A stretch of DNA of 64,000 bases from Theobroma cacao. Lineage: Eukaryota > Streptophyta > Magnoliopsida > Malvales > Malvaceae. Positions within the stretch are counted from its first letter, which is position 1. Every line of letters starts with the position of its first letter. The stretch covers positions 6,560,188-6,624,187 of the forward strand of contig NC_030858.1 in the NCBI RefSeq assembly GCF_000208745.1, given 5' to 3'. A model generated the notes under the pieces. It had not been told where the DNA came from and searched no databases. It saw only the letters and a program-made list of their open reading frames with translations. The position numbers and the translations under genes are program-made. Shown here piece after piece: positions 36,571-48,470 of the stretch.

Positions 36571-38781
36571 TCACCAATAGTCCTTGCATGAGCAGAAACC
36601 ATCTTTGAAATGGTGGAAGCGGTTTCTGTCTCTGGCAATAATTTCTCTGTTGAAGATCTTGGATATTAGCTTCGTAGCTGAATGGCAATTTCCACATACC
36701 CGAAGATTCTTTACAATTCTAATTGTTGTCCCTGGCTTTGTACTGATCAATCCAAAAGCAATTGCTAACTTCTCGCTGTGATGACTCAATGCTCCTTCCT
36801 TCCATTCCTCATCCATGTCACGGATTACCTCTGATGTATCAGGCACAAATCCAGCCTTCTCCAGAAGCGTGTCGACTTCATTCAACTTGTCATAAATTTC
36901 TTTGCATCGGGGATGCACTTTGTCACTGACGAGAAACTCATGAACAACACTATCCACCTCGATAGAGCTGCAACCAGGAACTTTCTTCATTCCCTTGTTA
37001 TTTAGCAAGGTTCTTATTCGAGCTACATCATCCCATCTACCAGCTCCAGCATAGATATTTGACAAGAGCACATAAGCCCCAGGATTATCAGGCTCCAGCT
37101 CCAAAAGACGCTGGGCCACTGATTCACCTAACTCAACGCGCTTATGCACTCTACAAGCTCCAAGCAAAGAACCCCAGATTGCACCATCTGGCTTCATTTC
37201 CATATTCTGAATCAAAGCTTCTGCTTCATCAAACAGCCCAGCTCGTCCTAGAAGATTTACCATGCATCCATAATGTTGCAGGTCAGGTGAAATTGCATAT
37301 TCTTGGCCCATTGAACTAAAATACTGCCGTCCAAGATCAAGCAAACCAGCATGGGTACAAGCAGATAACACACCGACAAATGTGATATCATCAGGTTTTA
37401 AACCTCCACCCATCATTTGTGAGAAAAGCTCAAGGGCCTTATCTGCCAGCCCATGCATTGCTAGTCCAGATATCATTGCATTCCAAGAAGCCAAATTTTT
37501 CTGTTCCATACCATTAAAGACTTGTTGTGCTGCTTCTATACTTCCACACTTAGCATACATATCAATAAGACTCGTCCAAAGAGAGATATTGGTTGAATTT
37601 TGAAAATTCTTGTCTATGTAAGCATGAATCCATTTGCCAAGATCAAGGGCACCAAGGTTAGCACAAGCTGGAAGAACGCTTAAGAAAGTGACATCACTTG
37701 GCTCTATATTTGATCTTAGCATTCGCCGAAAAAGTCCTAAGGCTTCTTTATAGTAGCTCATATGTGTATAACCACCAATCATTACATTCCATGAAATTAC
37801 ATCCCTTTGCTGTAAACCCTCAAACAAATCAAAAGCTGTGTCCAAATCACCACACTTAGAATACATATCAATAAGTGCATTAGCAAGATGAATATTAGAA
37901 CCAAGTCCATGTTCATTAATCCAAGACCTAACCCACGTCCCCAATTCAAGAGAACCCGACTGAGCACAAGCTGAAAGGACCGAAACCAATGTGCTTTCAT
38001 TAGGCACGACATTTGCTCCAATCATCTCTTCAAAGAAGGCCAATGCCTCTTCATGTTGACCTGTTTGAGCATACCCTGCAATCATCGCGTTCCATGACAC
38101 CACATCCCTTATGGGAATTTCATCAAAAAGCTTTCGGGCATTTTCCATATAACCAATCGAAACATAACCCGTTATCAGTGCAGTATAAGAGACCGTATCT
38201 CTTAGATGACTTTTGTCAAACACCAACCGCGCATTACCAAATTCACCATTTTGCGCATACATATTAATAAGGGAAGTATGAACAAAGGCATCAGACTCAA
38301 GCCCAAGCTTCAAAACTTGTCCATGAATCTGTTTCCCTTCCTGGGAACTTGCTGTTTTCGCACAAGATTTTAAAACGAAAGGAAAAGTATAAGAATTCGG
38401 GACAATACCGGACCAGATCATTTTAACATAGAATTCTAAGGCGAGTCCAGGGGATGAACTCAATGAAAATCCTCTAATCATTGTGTTCCAAATAACTTGA
38501 TTGGGTTCAACAATGGATTCAAAGAGTAAAAGAGCATAAGGCAAGTCACCAAAAGGCGAAACGGCGCAGAATTCGATGAGCTTGCTGAGAGCAAACTGGG
38601 TGTGGTGGAGGCCGGTTTTGATTATATGGCAGTGGACTTGTTTGAGGGTTTGGATGGTCCTGCATTTCGAGAGGAGGGAAAGGGATGGGTGGTTTTGGAG
38701 GAGCTTGTAAGGTGGGTCTGACGAAGGGAGGAGATGGAGTGGGAAAGGAGATATGGAGACTGAAGTTGATGGCAGTGCCAT
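36571..38781 (-). CDS. OTP82: DYW-class PPR protein, plastid RNA editing factor OTP82-like
   Basis: A single-exon gene of 736 aa. After a short Ser/Pro-rich leader (probable plastid transit region), PLS-type PPR repeats fill most of the protein (motifs such as [20 protein letters not shown] and [16 protein letters not shown]). E and E+ motifs follow ([42 protein letters not shown]) and then a complete DYW domain: HSE at 668-670, CGNC at 696-699, CSC at 730-732 and terminal DYW. The HxE and CxxC residues are the zinc-binding cytidine deaminase core. Sequence and length fit Arabidopsis OTP82 (At1g08070), needed to edit ndhB and ndhG transcripts in plastids; the same targets here are inference. 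A decayed partial paralogue lies at 27653-34474. Confidence 0.92.
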   Translation of the reverse strand: MALPSTSVSISPFPLHLLPSSDPPYKLLQNHPSLSLLSKCRTIQTLKQVHCHIIKTGLHHTQFALSKLIEFCAVSPFGDLPYALLLFESIVEPNQVIWNTMIRGFSLSSSPGLALEFYVKMIWSGIVPNSYTFPFVLKSCAKTASSQEGKQIHGQVLKLGLESDAFVHTSLINMYAQNGEFGNARLVFDKSHLRDTVSYTALITGYVSIGYMENARKLFDEIPIRDVVSWNAMIAGYAQTGQHEEALAFFEEMIGANVVPNESTLVSVLSACAQSGSLELGTWVRSWINEHGLGSNIHLANALIDMYSKCGDLDTAFDLFEGLQQRDVISWNVMIGGYTHMSYYKEALGLFRRMLRSNIEPSDVTFLSVLPACANLGALDLGKWIHAYIDKNFQNSTNISLWTSLIDMYAKCGSIEAAQQVFNGMEQKNLASWNAMISGLAMHGLADKALELFSQMMGGGLKPDDITFVGVLSACTHAGLLDLGRQYFSSMGQEYAISPDLQHYGCMVNLLGRAGLFDEAEALIQNMEMKPDGAIWGSLLGACRVHKRVELGESVAQRLLELEPDNPGAYVLLSNIYAGAGRWDDVARIRTLLNNKGMKKVPGCSSIEVDSVVHEFLVSDKVHPRCKEIYDKLNEVDTLLEKAGFVPDTSEVIRDMDEEWKEGALSHHSEKLAIAFGLISTKPGTTIRIVKNLRVCGNCHSATKLISKIFNREIIARDRNRFHHFKDGFCSCKDYW

Positions 38782-38909
38782 TTCACGTTTGGAGGTTTTG
38801 AGAGGGATAAGAGTGGAGATGATTTTTTTTTTTTTTTTTGAAATGCCGTTGGTCGTTCATAGAGGTGTTTTTTTTTTTTTGGTAACCCGCCAAAATGGAA
38901 AACAACAAT

Positions 38910-38914
38910 AAAAA
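38910..38914 (-). terminator. Pol III terminator of tRNA-Asp
   Basis: On the minus strand a TTTTT run lies 8 bases past the tRNA 3' end. Confidence 0.6.
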
Positions 38915-38922
38915 TGTCTTAT

Positions 38923-38994
38923 CGCCGTTGCCGGGGATCGAACCCGGGTCACCCGCGTGACAGGCGGGAATACTTACCACTATACTACAACGAC
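38923..38994 (-). tRNA. tRNA-Asp (anticodon GTC)
   Basis: A 72-base gene with acceptor stem ends CGTTG/CAACG, a D arm containing tagtggtaag, an anticodon arm with GTC at 38959-38961, and a T arm with ggttcgatcc. No intron, no encoded CCA. The A and B boxes are intact. It is on the same strand as the OTP82-like gene and lies in its upstream region, 141 bp before the start codon. Confidence 0.95.
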
Positions 38995-39087
38995 TCGATG
39001 TCTCTTGAGATCTGGAAACGTAATTCTCGAAGTTTGTTAAGCAGTGACTCTTCTTGCTGCCTGATTATGTGAGAGCCAGGTAGAACA

Positions 39088-39095
39088 TATATAAG
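39088..39095 (+). promoter_or_regulatory. TATA box of the small membrane peptide gene
   Basis: The run tatataag lies 39 bases before an ATG in good context (acaATGGC) at 39127. Confidence 0.4.
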
Positions 39096-39126
39096 TCGGA
39101 CAATTCAAACAGAACAACAAACTACA

Positions 39127-39327
39127 ATGGCAAAGCACATGATTATAAACTTGAACTGCGCGTCTGTATTCTTAATTCTTCTCTTGGTTCTTATCATCAT
39201 CATCCTCATCCATGTCCTTATTATCCGATACATTGCTTCGAGGAAGTTTGCTGAGCTCATTTTTCCCATCATCTCCACAAAGAAATTCCAATCCATATTC
39301 AATTTCTCTAGCTACTTTCTAGTTTAA
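39127..39327 (+). CDS. Possible small single-pass membrane peptide (66 aa)
   Basis: Not recognised. The ORF codes for 66 aa with a short N-terminus (MAKHMIINLNCAS), a strong hydrophobic helix at about 13-35 rich in Leu and Ile, then a basic tail (RYIASRK and KKF). It is supported by a TATA-like box 39 bases upstream and a favourable start context, and it lies apart from other genes. Against it, the composition is what AT-rich random sequence would give and no family is recalled. It could be a lineage-specific microprotein or chance. Confidence 0.35.
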   Translation: MAKHMIINLNCASVFLILLLVLIIIILIHVLIIRYIASRKFAELIFPIISTKKFQSIFNFSSYFLV

Positions 39328-39861
39328 GCAGATGCAGACATTGTGACCTTTCTTCCTTATTCAAGTAATACAACTCTTTGTTGATATTGGTTGTGGGCCG
39401 TGTGGCCACCATGGTCAGTTGCATTGGTTGCCCTGTAGCCATTTAGAGTAGATACTATTAGTATTGTCGAGAGACACGATTTTCAAACAGCTAGAATACT
39501 TTTAATTCTTAAAAGAAGAAGATCTTGCCAAGATTGGAGATGTTTCAGGCTTCGTCTGTTAGAATTGTATAGTTAGCAACATAATCTGCGAATGTTCCTT
39601 GGCTGGTATGATAGTTGTAAATCTTGCGGATAGAATAGTTTTCACAAATAGGATTTTGATATGGCTAATTAAACATCATTGTAATTGAAAGGAAGAGGCA
39701 GATGTATTATGAAATAATAAGAAAGAGGAGGAAAAAAAAAACTTGAGACAACCTGCTACAAAAGAACAAACTGCACTAAGCAGTAAAACTGTTTGTGACA
39801 ACAAACTAAAAAAGAAGATGCTGAAAATCAACTATACAATTTTATATTTCTCTAGCTCCTA

Positions 39862-40470
39862 TTAATCCCGTCCACTCTCCCGTAATCTACTCAACACCCT
39901 TAAGCCTGCATCTAATAACCTCCTTGATACGATTAAGAGAGGACCATAAGCTTTAGCAGATAACTTCCTGGTAGTTAATGGGACTCCTAAGTACCTGACT
40001 GGAAAAGATCCTACTTTGAAGACAGTGATAGATTGAATTTCTATAAGCACATAGGCTTTGATGCCAGAACAGAAAATCCCAGATTTTGAGCTATTCAGTT
40101 GAAGGCCAGATATAACGTACAGAAATAATTTAGAATATTCTCTATTGCTGCAACTGAATTGAGAGTACCTTTGCAGAAAACCATGAGATCATCTTCAAAG
40201 AAAACACGATCAATGAGTTGGACTTGCTTGCATTTAGGATGGAACTGAATTTGACCTTTCCTAGCTGTCGTTCAAGTATTCTTGATAAAACCTTTATAGC
40301 TATTACAAACAGATAAGATGACAAGGGATCACCTTGCCTAACTCCCCTTGCTCCAGAGAAGCAACTAAACAACACAACATTTGAACCAAGAGATAAATTT
40401 TGCAGGAAACTCCATGGCTTCCATAACTTATAATAGGAAGTCCCAACTGAACCTATTTCTTGACAAAGAG
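39862..40470 (-). pseudogene. LINE (non-LTR retrotransposon) reverse transcriptase relic
   Basis: The minus-strand frames keep RT landmarks in order: GARGVRQGDPLSSYLFVIA, then CKQVQL, the catalytic box as FFEDDLMVF (normally FADD), SGLQLNSSKS, and VGSFPVRYLGVPLTTRKLS. The frame breaks at least twice (near 40145 and 40050), and the endonuclease and RNase H parts are missing. It is a dead fragment of a plant L1-clade LINE. Confidence 0.85.
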
Positions 40471-43400
40471 TAGATTTGAATTAGGAGATGATATAAGGAA
40501 TCCGGTGATGCTGAAATTTGAAATCAAGATCCTTAGACATCTTAATTATGTTTATATTACCTCAAACCTGCAAAGTTAATGATTAAGTAATTAAGGTAAT
40601 CCAAGGTGATTTTATAAAGATTTTTCGACTATTTATGCGATCAGATATGAATAATGTCTGTAATAAGAAATTTAAAAGTCATGATTAATTGAGAACATGT
40701 ATATGATATATAGTTGGAACAAAGTTGAGATTATCAGCCTTGGGTACAAGGTATGCAGAGGCAAATGCGCTCTAATTCTGGAACAATGGACATGCACGCG
40801 ATTAATTATAGACATTAACAGAAAACATTGCTTGGAACGGGTTCAAATCGATGTCACATTTGGTTCGATTGGCATTCTGAAAGTGTTAAAATGTTGTACT
40901 TAATTAAGATCCCTCTAGTTCAAACCTAGTTGGTGAAGATAATTTAATGGTGTTGGTTACTATTTATTACCTTGATCCAATCCCTTTAGAAATTCCAACT
41001 TTAAGTCAGTTCTTAGTGTAAAACCACAAGGATTGACAATTACTAGTAATTGGGTTCAATAAAATAAATGGTGCCCAGGAGAGATGCCAGGTACAAGTCA
41101 TTTTCTCACTTTGAAAGTTGGGATAATAGCGAGGGAATAGGAGGACAGGACACCAAGGGATGAAACTTTTGCAAGGATAATATCTATCATCTCTTTGGAA
41201 TGGTCACCAAGCAATGATCCGCCAAATCGATTTGTAAAGTTTAAAGCGACTTTTGTTATTTTTGGCCCAGTCCAACCAGATTTGTTGGGTGAGCCAAGTA
41301 GCTTCCATGATTTAACAGCTAAAATATTTCAGACTTTGCCCCATATGTGATCTGCCCAAAGCACCTGGAATAAGCAAGACTGCTGTTAACATCATAATTA
41401 AGGTTTTACTTCTTTTTGAGTGCTAGCTGGCCGAAAATTTCAAAATCACGTGGCAAGGAAGGGGGAGAATATCCAAAATTCAAAAGCAACGGCTATTCTT
41501 CCTGGGTAATCCCTTAATGGATGTGGATTCTCTACATATTATTGAAGGGAGATGGCCCTCTTCTGAAAACAAGTCGAAAGCAGAGAATAAAGCTGGAGTG
41601 GCTGCAGTTCTAAGGTTTTTTTTTTTTAGGAGGAATATTCATCATGTCTGGTAAAAAATGGTGATTAGGATTCCTCCTTATCGCACGTCAGTCAAGACGC
41701 AAGCATTTATGCCTATTTGGAGTTTGAATGTGTTTGCCATGTAAGCAATGGAGACCCCACATACCATAGTCAGAGGGTTTTACTCTACAAATGGCTTACG
41801 AATCCTTTAGTTGAGTATATCCTGTAAGCGGTCTGTAACTTGCAAATGCATGTTTTTCTTCCTCCCATTGTTTATTTTTCACATGGGAATTAGGTGGTTG
41901 ATTTGGACCATGTTCATGAATGAGGCCAAGGTTGGAGGAATGAAGTGATTAGAAATATATAGTATATGTTATTTATAAAATGAAAAGCAAAGATCCCATG
42001 TAAAGCCAAGAATGGCTAGGAATTCGGGTGGTGAATTCTTGTAAAATCAACTCAAATGCCATGGCCAATGCCTCTTTGGCACGCCTTCTTTGGCTTGCGG
42101 CGTGCAGAAGGCATGCCTTAGCAGGAATCTGCCAATGGCCATATTTGAATCCTTTATGCTGGTCAAGAAATGCAGCTCATCACATCGTATTAAAAACTAC
42201 TACTACATTAAGCAGGTTCGTTTTTGTTTTTCAGGTGCAATGGAGCCCAACTTTAACGTGCCACTTTTATGATTAGATAACTAGCTAGCCCACCAGCGTC
42301 AGTCCGCCGCAAACCATATTCGAGTTAAACATTCAGCAGAACATTCCCATTCCCTCTTTTTTATATAAATTTTAGCCATGCCTGCTTGTTTTCCTCACGC
42401 GTCAGGCTAGAACAAGATATATGGGACTTTGATTGAAAACATCCGGAGAAAGGAAGCCAAGGTCAAGTCACCATGCGGAATATACATTGACAGAGTGATT
42501 GGGAAGAGCATTGAGAGCAAAGGGCGCCAATTGATATGAATCTTCAAAATGGCTTTTGAATTATTGCAAGCAAGGGAATCGAAACATGCAAAAAAGGAAT
42601 TTTGCAATGGATGTGCACTATAAAGAATAAATTCCAAATGCAAACCAAGAAGAAAAAAAATTTCCTCCCATGTTTCTTAACCTTTTTTACTGTCCCACCT
42701 GCACCGGCACTGTATAAGCCTACTCAAGGAAGGTATATCTGGCTACTTGGATGAATCACGAACCCCCCTTATGTTGGCATTTGACGTGTCCATCCACGTC
42801 AGTTTTGGATTCGGAAGTAGCAATCCTTGTCAGCGTGATGTGTCTATACACGTAGAGACATGCGTCAGCTTTGCCCGTGGGCAGAGCAAGCCTGGTGACT
42901 TGCGAATAAATTATGTATTAATAAGTTCCAATATTATAGTTCTTGTCAATTTAATTTAATGTATGTTGTCATGTAATAATCAGAGGGCTAAAAAGAATAT
43001 CAGATGTGAATGGCATTTTCAAGTAGTTCCTTTTAGTTTAACAAGTGAAAACCATTGCTGCAACAAAACTTATATATGGACAGAGTTGAAGGTGGAGATC
43101 CATTCAAATTAAGAGTTAAAGGGTTAAATTATATTCGATAATACTCGAAAAAGTTATGGTATATTGATCTAGAGAAAAAGAAAAAAAGAAGACTGCAGCA
43201 GCCTCCATCCAAATAACACTTCCCCTCATAACACCTCGATTGGGGTAGCAATATGGATGAGAAGAGAATAATATTTCACATTGTTTTTCAGCAATAATGA
43301 TAGGGAATCACAAAAAGAGGGGGCATGTTTGGAATTCTATTCTGAAAATACATGAATACTGAACACATGCACTGCGCGCTAAGCTATCTTCCCAAGAATA

Positions 43401-43545
43401 CTGAAAGTAGCAGAACTAACTACGAGGAGCTAGGTTTCATCTAAACTTCTCAGAAGAAATGTCTGCTTTTGGAATCCCATGAAGACATAAAGAAAAAATT
43501 TGACAGACCAACATCCATGACCCCACAAATCAAGCCTTTAACAAG
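40471..43545. other. Intergenic, no protein gene seen
   Basis: Three kb with short ORFs but no known domain. It holds the 95-base hairpin at 42053-42147, a low-GC stretch after 42900 and, at its end, the promoter of the RanBP2 zinc finger gene. Confidence 0.45.
42053..42147. repeat. 95-base imperfect hairpin (miRNA-like or foldback element)
   Basis: caaat at the left pairs with atttg at the right; atggccaatg pairs with catt/ggccat-type sequence near 42133-42142; and ggcacgccttct (42078-42089) pairs with agaaggcatgcc (42106-42117), eleven of twelve with one G-U possibility. The terminal loop is about 16 bases, and there is an asymmetric bulge in mid-stem. The arms are much richer in GC than the surroundings. 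Confidence 0.5.
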
Positions 43546-43553
43546 TATATAAA
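43546..43553 (+). promoter_or_regulatory. TATA box of the RanBP2 zinc finger gene
   Basis: The run tatataaa is followed by a C-rich leader. A likely 5' UTR intron runs from the GT after ccaggag (about 43648) to the AG just before gaccaaaATG (about 43974). Confidence 0.5.
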
Positions 43554-43981
43554 GCCCTCCCATCCCAAACACCAAAATCACCAATTGCACTAAGAACTTA
43601 TTAATCAGCTACTACTACTTTTCTTCCAGGCCCTTGATTTTCCAGGAGGTATGCTTCTATGATCTTGCTTGTTTCCTGAGCTTCAAATGTTTTGTCTTGG
43701 TTTGAACTCAAGCCATCAACAAAAGTCTTTGTCTCTAGCCACAGTTGCATTAGTTTCTGTTTGTAAAAGAACATTAGAATTCAAGAATTACTGCAAGTGA
43801 ATAGAAGATCCTTTATCAAGTGAAAGGAGCTTGCTTTGAGCTTTAGGCTAGCATGATTATAGAATTTTTTTTCCTTTTTTGTTTCTTATATAGGACTAGT
43901 AGCGACTAGGGAAGAATAATGAAATCTGGTCTGATTTCTTTTTCTCATTTTCTTCTTTGTGAAATGGTTATCAGGACCAAA

Positions 43982-44954
43982 ATGAGCTGGACAGGAGGAG
44001 ATTGGATGTGTGCAGCATGCCAACACCAGAATTTTAAAAAGAGGGAAGCATGTCAACGTTGCGGGTATCCCAAGTATGGTGGCCCCGATGTATCAACCTA
44101 CTTATACAATAGAACAGAAGTTTTGGCCGGGGACTGGTATTGTGCTGCCATGAACTGTGGAGCTCACAACTATGCTAGCAGACCAAACTGCTATCGATGT
44201 GGTACCATTAAAAATGATTATGGCGGTTATAGTATGATGGGCTCTGAAGGGAGTGCTCCTCCTGGATGGAAGACCGGTGACTGGATTTGCACCGGGTGAG
44301 TTTGCATTGACATTTTGCTTTGAGTAAAGGATGCCTTGATTACTTTTGAGTGACAACAAGAAAAAGGACCATAACCCGTAATAAAATTTCAGAAAATGTT
44401 CTTCCTGAGCATAAAATTCCACAAATGAGCTGCATTGTCTTTGTTTATGACATTCTTGATATTGCATTCTTTTCCCTCTTCCAAACAATGATAATATGGA
44501 GTTTCGTTTATAATGATAGCAGATAATAAATTCTCATGATAGTGTTCATCTTCCAAAAACAAAATTTTCAAGAAATTACTCAGCATATTTTTAGAATTCT
44601 ACGGCAATGCAATCCTTTTGATAACCATTTTGTCACATATTACTTGAATAATAATGATAATATGGATACTGTCATTTTGTTCTTTATCCTTACCCTTTAC
44701 CTGATATGACTGACTTGCCAGTTAAATATGATTGCAAAATTGTTTGGACAGATATGGATGTGGAGTTCACAACTATGCTAGCAGGATGGAATGCTTCAAA
44801 TGCAAGACACCAAGGGATTTTGGTAAGAAATCTCGGTAGCCATTGCAGCATTGATCTTCTCATAGAGAAAAAAAAACATAATCCATTGAAAAGCTATTCA
44901 GTGCAAGTTCCTGACAATTTTTTCTTTTTCTTCTACTTTTCAGGTGGTGCTTAG
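43982..44954 (+). CDS. RanBP2-type (NZF) zinc finger protein, three fingers
   Basis: Exons 43982-44295, 44752-44822 and 44944-44954 give 131 aa; the last exon holds only 11 coding bases. Three W-x-C-x(2-4)-C-x3-N-x6-C-x2-C fingers are complete: C10/C13/C24/C27, C54/C59/C70/C73 and C103/C108/C119/C122. Layout and the MSWTGGDWMCAAC start match small plant proteins such as Arabidopsis At5g25490. This finger type binds single-stranded RNA or ubiquitin; in plants, roles in RNA binding or stress responses are suggested but not settled. I chose the ATG at 43982 because the upstream in-frame ATG at 43919 would include the presumed 5' UTR intron end. Confidence 0.88.
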
Positions 44955-47900
44955 GAATTTAGGGACAATATTGTCTGCAATGTCACTCATCTCTCTTCCC
45001 ATCTGATCCTTCCACCATTTTTGTTTTATTTGAAGTCAAACAACATTTAGGTTGACCAAGGTTGCAGGCCTTTTTCCAAGTATAGCCATGTAGCTACACT
45101 GATCAGCAGAAGGATTTCTGGCTTTATTGTGTGAGGCATGTGGTGTTCCTACATGAAGCTTTGAAATCTTTTCCCTTCTTTTCTAATAAAAAATTTAATG
45201 GAAATACTATGTTTTAAGTGCATATATATGAAAATCCTTCTTTCCCTCTGGGTATGTGTGAGTGTGGGGAACATCCATAATTCAATACTACTTTTGGGGG
45301 TGGTCCAAGGAATTTACTGGCACAAGTGTTGCTTATATCAACAGAGAAATTCAAGTCTTAATCCAAGGACCACCATCCTTAGCTTTGGATTCAACCAATG
45401 CAATAAAACTAATTCAAATTGAGATAGCTGAAAACTCAGAAATGAGATTCAAGGAATCTCTATGAGCAGTAAACTTCAAAAGGCAGGCTTTCTCTCAGAG
45501 CAATAATTTATGATCCTTTTAAGCATCAAATCTGTAGAACTATATGTAAATATGAAGATAAGAACCGGATGCTCTTACTTTAAAAGCATAGATGCAATGC
45601 TAAGTTCAAAGCAAGTCAATCCTTCTTTTTCCACTCATTTTAGTGGCTCCGCTCTGAAGTCAGAGCACTTAATTTCACTTACTATCACTCCGTTTGAAGC
45701 AAGATGAGTTCCATAATCATAGAACCTACACCATTGCTAAATATGGAAAATTTCCGAAGCATGAAGGTTAACCTTCGAAGTTCACAAAGCATGACCATTG
45801 CAAATTTCCAAACTCGTCTGCTTAATGACCAAGTTGACTTCTTGATCTTCTCCTGACCTCAAAAACATGCTTTGTGCCTAAAAACGTTACTTAAGCCAAA
45901 ACCTGCATTTTGTTTTCTTCAGGATTCAGGGGGAGCGGGTGCAACATGGCTTATACAGTTTCAAGGGAAAGTGGGGCTGAAGGGAATAGAACCTAAGTCA
46001 GCCATAGGCGGAGGACCTAATGCGTGACCTCCCCGACTAGGAGTAGGGTTCTAAAGTCTATACATCTCGCCTTTAAAGAAAGTGATACTTGAACCATTAA
46101 TTCAAAGAATCATGTTCAGTATGCTCATAGTTTTTACTATTTAGGAAGTCATTTGGTAATTAGTCAAATAGCAACTACGCATACGTGATTGTCCCCCTCC
46201 TACACTCCGTTATCTAGCTTAATTTCTCAAGATTCTTATTGCCCTTGGCTAGGCTGCTTTTTATGTTAGTTATTCGTCAAGATTTGTAAGTGGCCCATTT
46301 CAGTTGCACCAGTTCTAGAGCACATCCAGGGGGTCCAGACACTAGTATAACACAACATTGCGATGCTGCTACTTTTCCACTTTCCATTTAACTTTATTTG
46401 TTGCTTAATTTGGAACCTAGTCATGGAAAATTGTATGGTGCCAAATCAAGGAGCATATTATGTTTAATTTTTGTCTAAGATTCGCAGGTAATATCTCTGT
46501 CTCGGTTCCCCTGTTTCGTACAATTATAAGCAAGACAAGAGGGCATTGACAAATTTAAAAAAAAAAACAGAATATTCAAAGAACTATGCATGCATGCAAG
46601 ATTTAACATACTTTTGACAACAATAATTGAAGTAAAGCAACATCTTTAAAACCTAAATCCACTCTGACTTACCCTGCTGCCAGCAGTACATGGTCTCTTG
46701 TCTCCTATATAACTCTTCCAATCACCTTTCAGAAATTACTAAAAACATTCCAGACTAAAATTGTTGATAGTACTGTTGAATGTAGGAGGATTTCTGATTG
46801 CATATTGAAAGGAAAACACTTTTAGTTAGTGATAAATTAAGTTAAGCAACTGAGCCAAGTGTAATCTAGTTGACATTTGAGGTTTTGTAGCATCATGAAT
46901 ATATATATATATTAGTTCCTAAGAAAGGGTAACTTCAGGCCTCAAAGCAATCAGATCTGCACATAGTGGGACTCATTCCTCGGTCCCATTCAATCATATA
47001 TTCCAGTGAGATGATATCCAATCTAAATTTTTATTTGCCAAACGTGCATGAAAGTGGACGTGATGCTGCTATCTTTGCATTCAAGTGATGACAAGCTGTC
47101 CCTTTTACAATTAACGACAAAGAAAGTTGTTTGATTCAATGCAGAATAACGAATTATAAACAGTCTTTAGAATTTGTATGCAAACACGAGCTGGTATTTT
47201 TTGGTTTAAACTTATTATTATAGCAGGGGAATTTTTATCATCTAACGATCGGTAAAGCACCACTGAGTCATGGAGAATCTGCTTTACAGTTCACTTGCGT
47301 ATTAAGCCTCCCCTTTTCTTCCTTTTTCTTTGGCTAGGTGTCGCCAAAGTTAACGAATGCTAGTGAATGGTGACCACTTAGCTTCCAGCACAATGCATGG
47401 TTGGTTTCATGGAAATGAAATGGATGCTTCTGTTTGCTCTCTGTTGTTTTCAGCATCGGTTCTTAATTCTCAGGCAGGTTTCAACATGTTTTTACAAAAC
47501 AGTCTTCCTTTTTCCTTTCTTTTCTTGTTAATGTCGATGAATCTCTTTGCATTGCATGTAAATCTCATTGACTTGTAACATCCCGGAAAATACAAATTAA
47601 GGTTGGTTCAATCCTTCATTATCAAGCTAAATATATACATATGGATGAGACAATTAATGAAGCTTTGGCTGAGCTGTAACACTAATCATTCAACCTCTAA
47701 TTGACAAGTGTTGATCTGTTGGAGCTCTCATCAATGGTAGTCTAGACCATTTGATTTATCCGAGTAACAAATTAGCCATGGCTCAAGATCCTGCCAAACT
47801 TTTATAGCTTGCAACTTGGATGGAATAGTGACATATTACATGGTATAAATTTAGGTTCCATAATTAGCTTCCAAAATTACATTTAAACTTAGGAATTATA

Positions 47901-48462
47901 TCAAATTATAGCTTGTTATATAGTGAGGTTTAAGTATGTTTAAAATTTTAATTAGCTTCATTTAAAGATAACGTAATAATTTAATAATTTGTTTGTTAGT
48001 GCTTATAATTTATACTTTAGCCACAAACATAATTTAAGCATATTTTAAGGGCCAATTCAATCAAGATAAGGATTAAGAACTAAAACGGCAATAAATTTTT
48101 TTTTGTGTGAGGAGGAGTTTAATTTATCAAAAATTTTAATTAAAAATTTTAATTGGTCATTATATAAAAAGATGGAAATTATAATTATTAATTGTTCTCA
48201 TTGAAAAATCAAATTTTCATTATTATTAAATTTTTTCTTTTTAACATTTCCTTACAAGAAGGTTTTTTTGTTCCCAAACGAGGCGGGATTAATAAAAGTC
48301 CGTAACGGCAGGGTTTTGGACTTGGGGGTTTAACCATGTGGGGAGGGGCTTTGCCTTTTGGTTTGAAACTCCTTGGTTCAATTAGGGTTTACAAGTTCTA
48401 TTTGTACCTGAATTAGGTTTTTGTCTAAGGCGGCTAGGGTTTTTCTTTGACCTTCCTCTCTC
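44955..48462. other. Intergenic, no gene seen
   Basis: Begins with the 3' UTR of the RanBP2 gene and ends at the CCCH gene promoter. ORFs at 45198-45422 and 47357-47578 have no known domain. The stretch is AT-rich near 47850-48250. Confidence 0.45.
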
Positions 48463-48470
48463 TATATAAT
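48463..48470 (+). promoter_or_regulatory. TATA box of the CCCH zinc finger gene
   Basis: The run tatataat follows a CT-rich stretch. The 5' UTR would be long, with a probable intron starting at gtaagttttt (about 48728) and ending at an AG between about 48938 and 48951. Confidence 0.45.

Larger units (their letters stand above)
34700..38058. repeat. Segmental duplication, right copy (intact ENOD93 plus 3' two-thirds of OTP82)
   Basis: Aligns with 25820 onward through the ENOD93 gene and the convergent PPR gene to about 38058. Beyond that point, only the right side carries the PPR 5' end, which suggests that the right copy is the ancestral arrangement. Confidence 0.8.

Noticed and set aside
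38783..38980. 65-codon minus-strand ORF starting MVSIPACHAGDPGSIPGNGD
   Set aside because: It reads through the tRNA-Asp gene; the apparent motif is translated tRNA sequence.
47357..47578. 73-codon ORF with a hydrophobic end
   Set aside because: No recognisable family and no TATA or good start context; consistent with chance.
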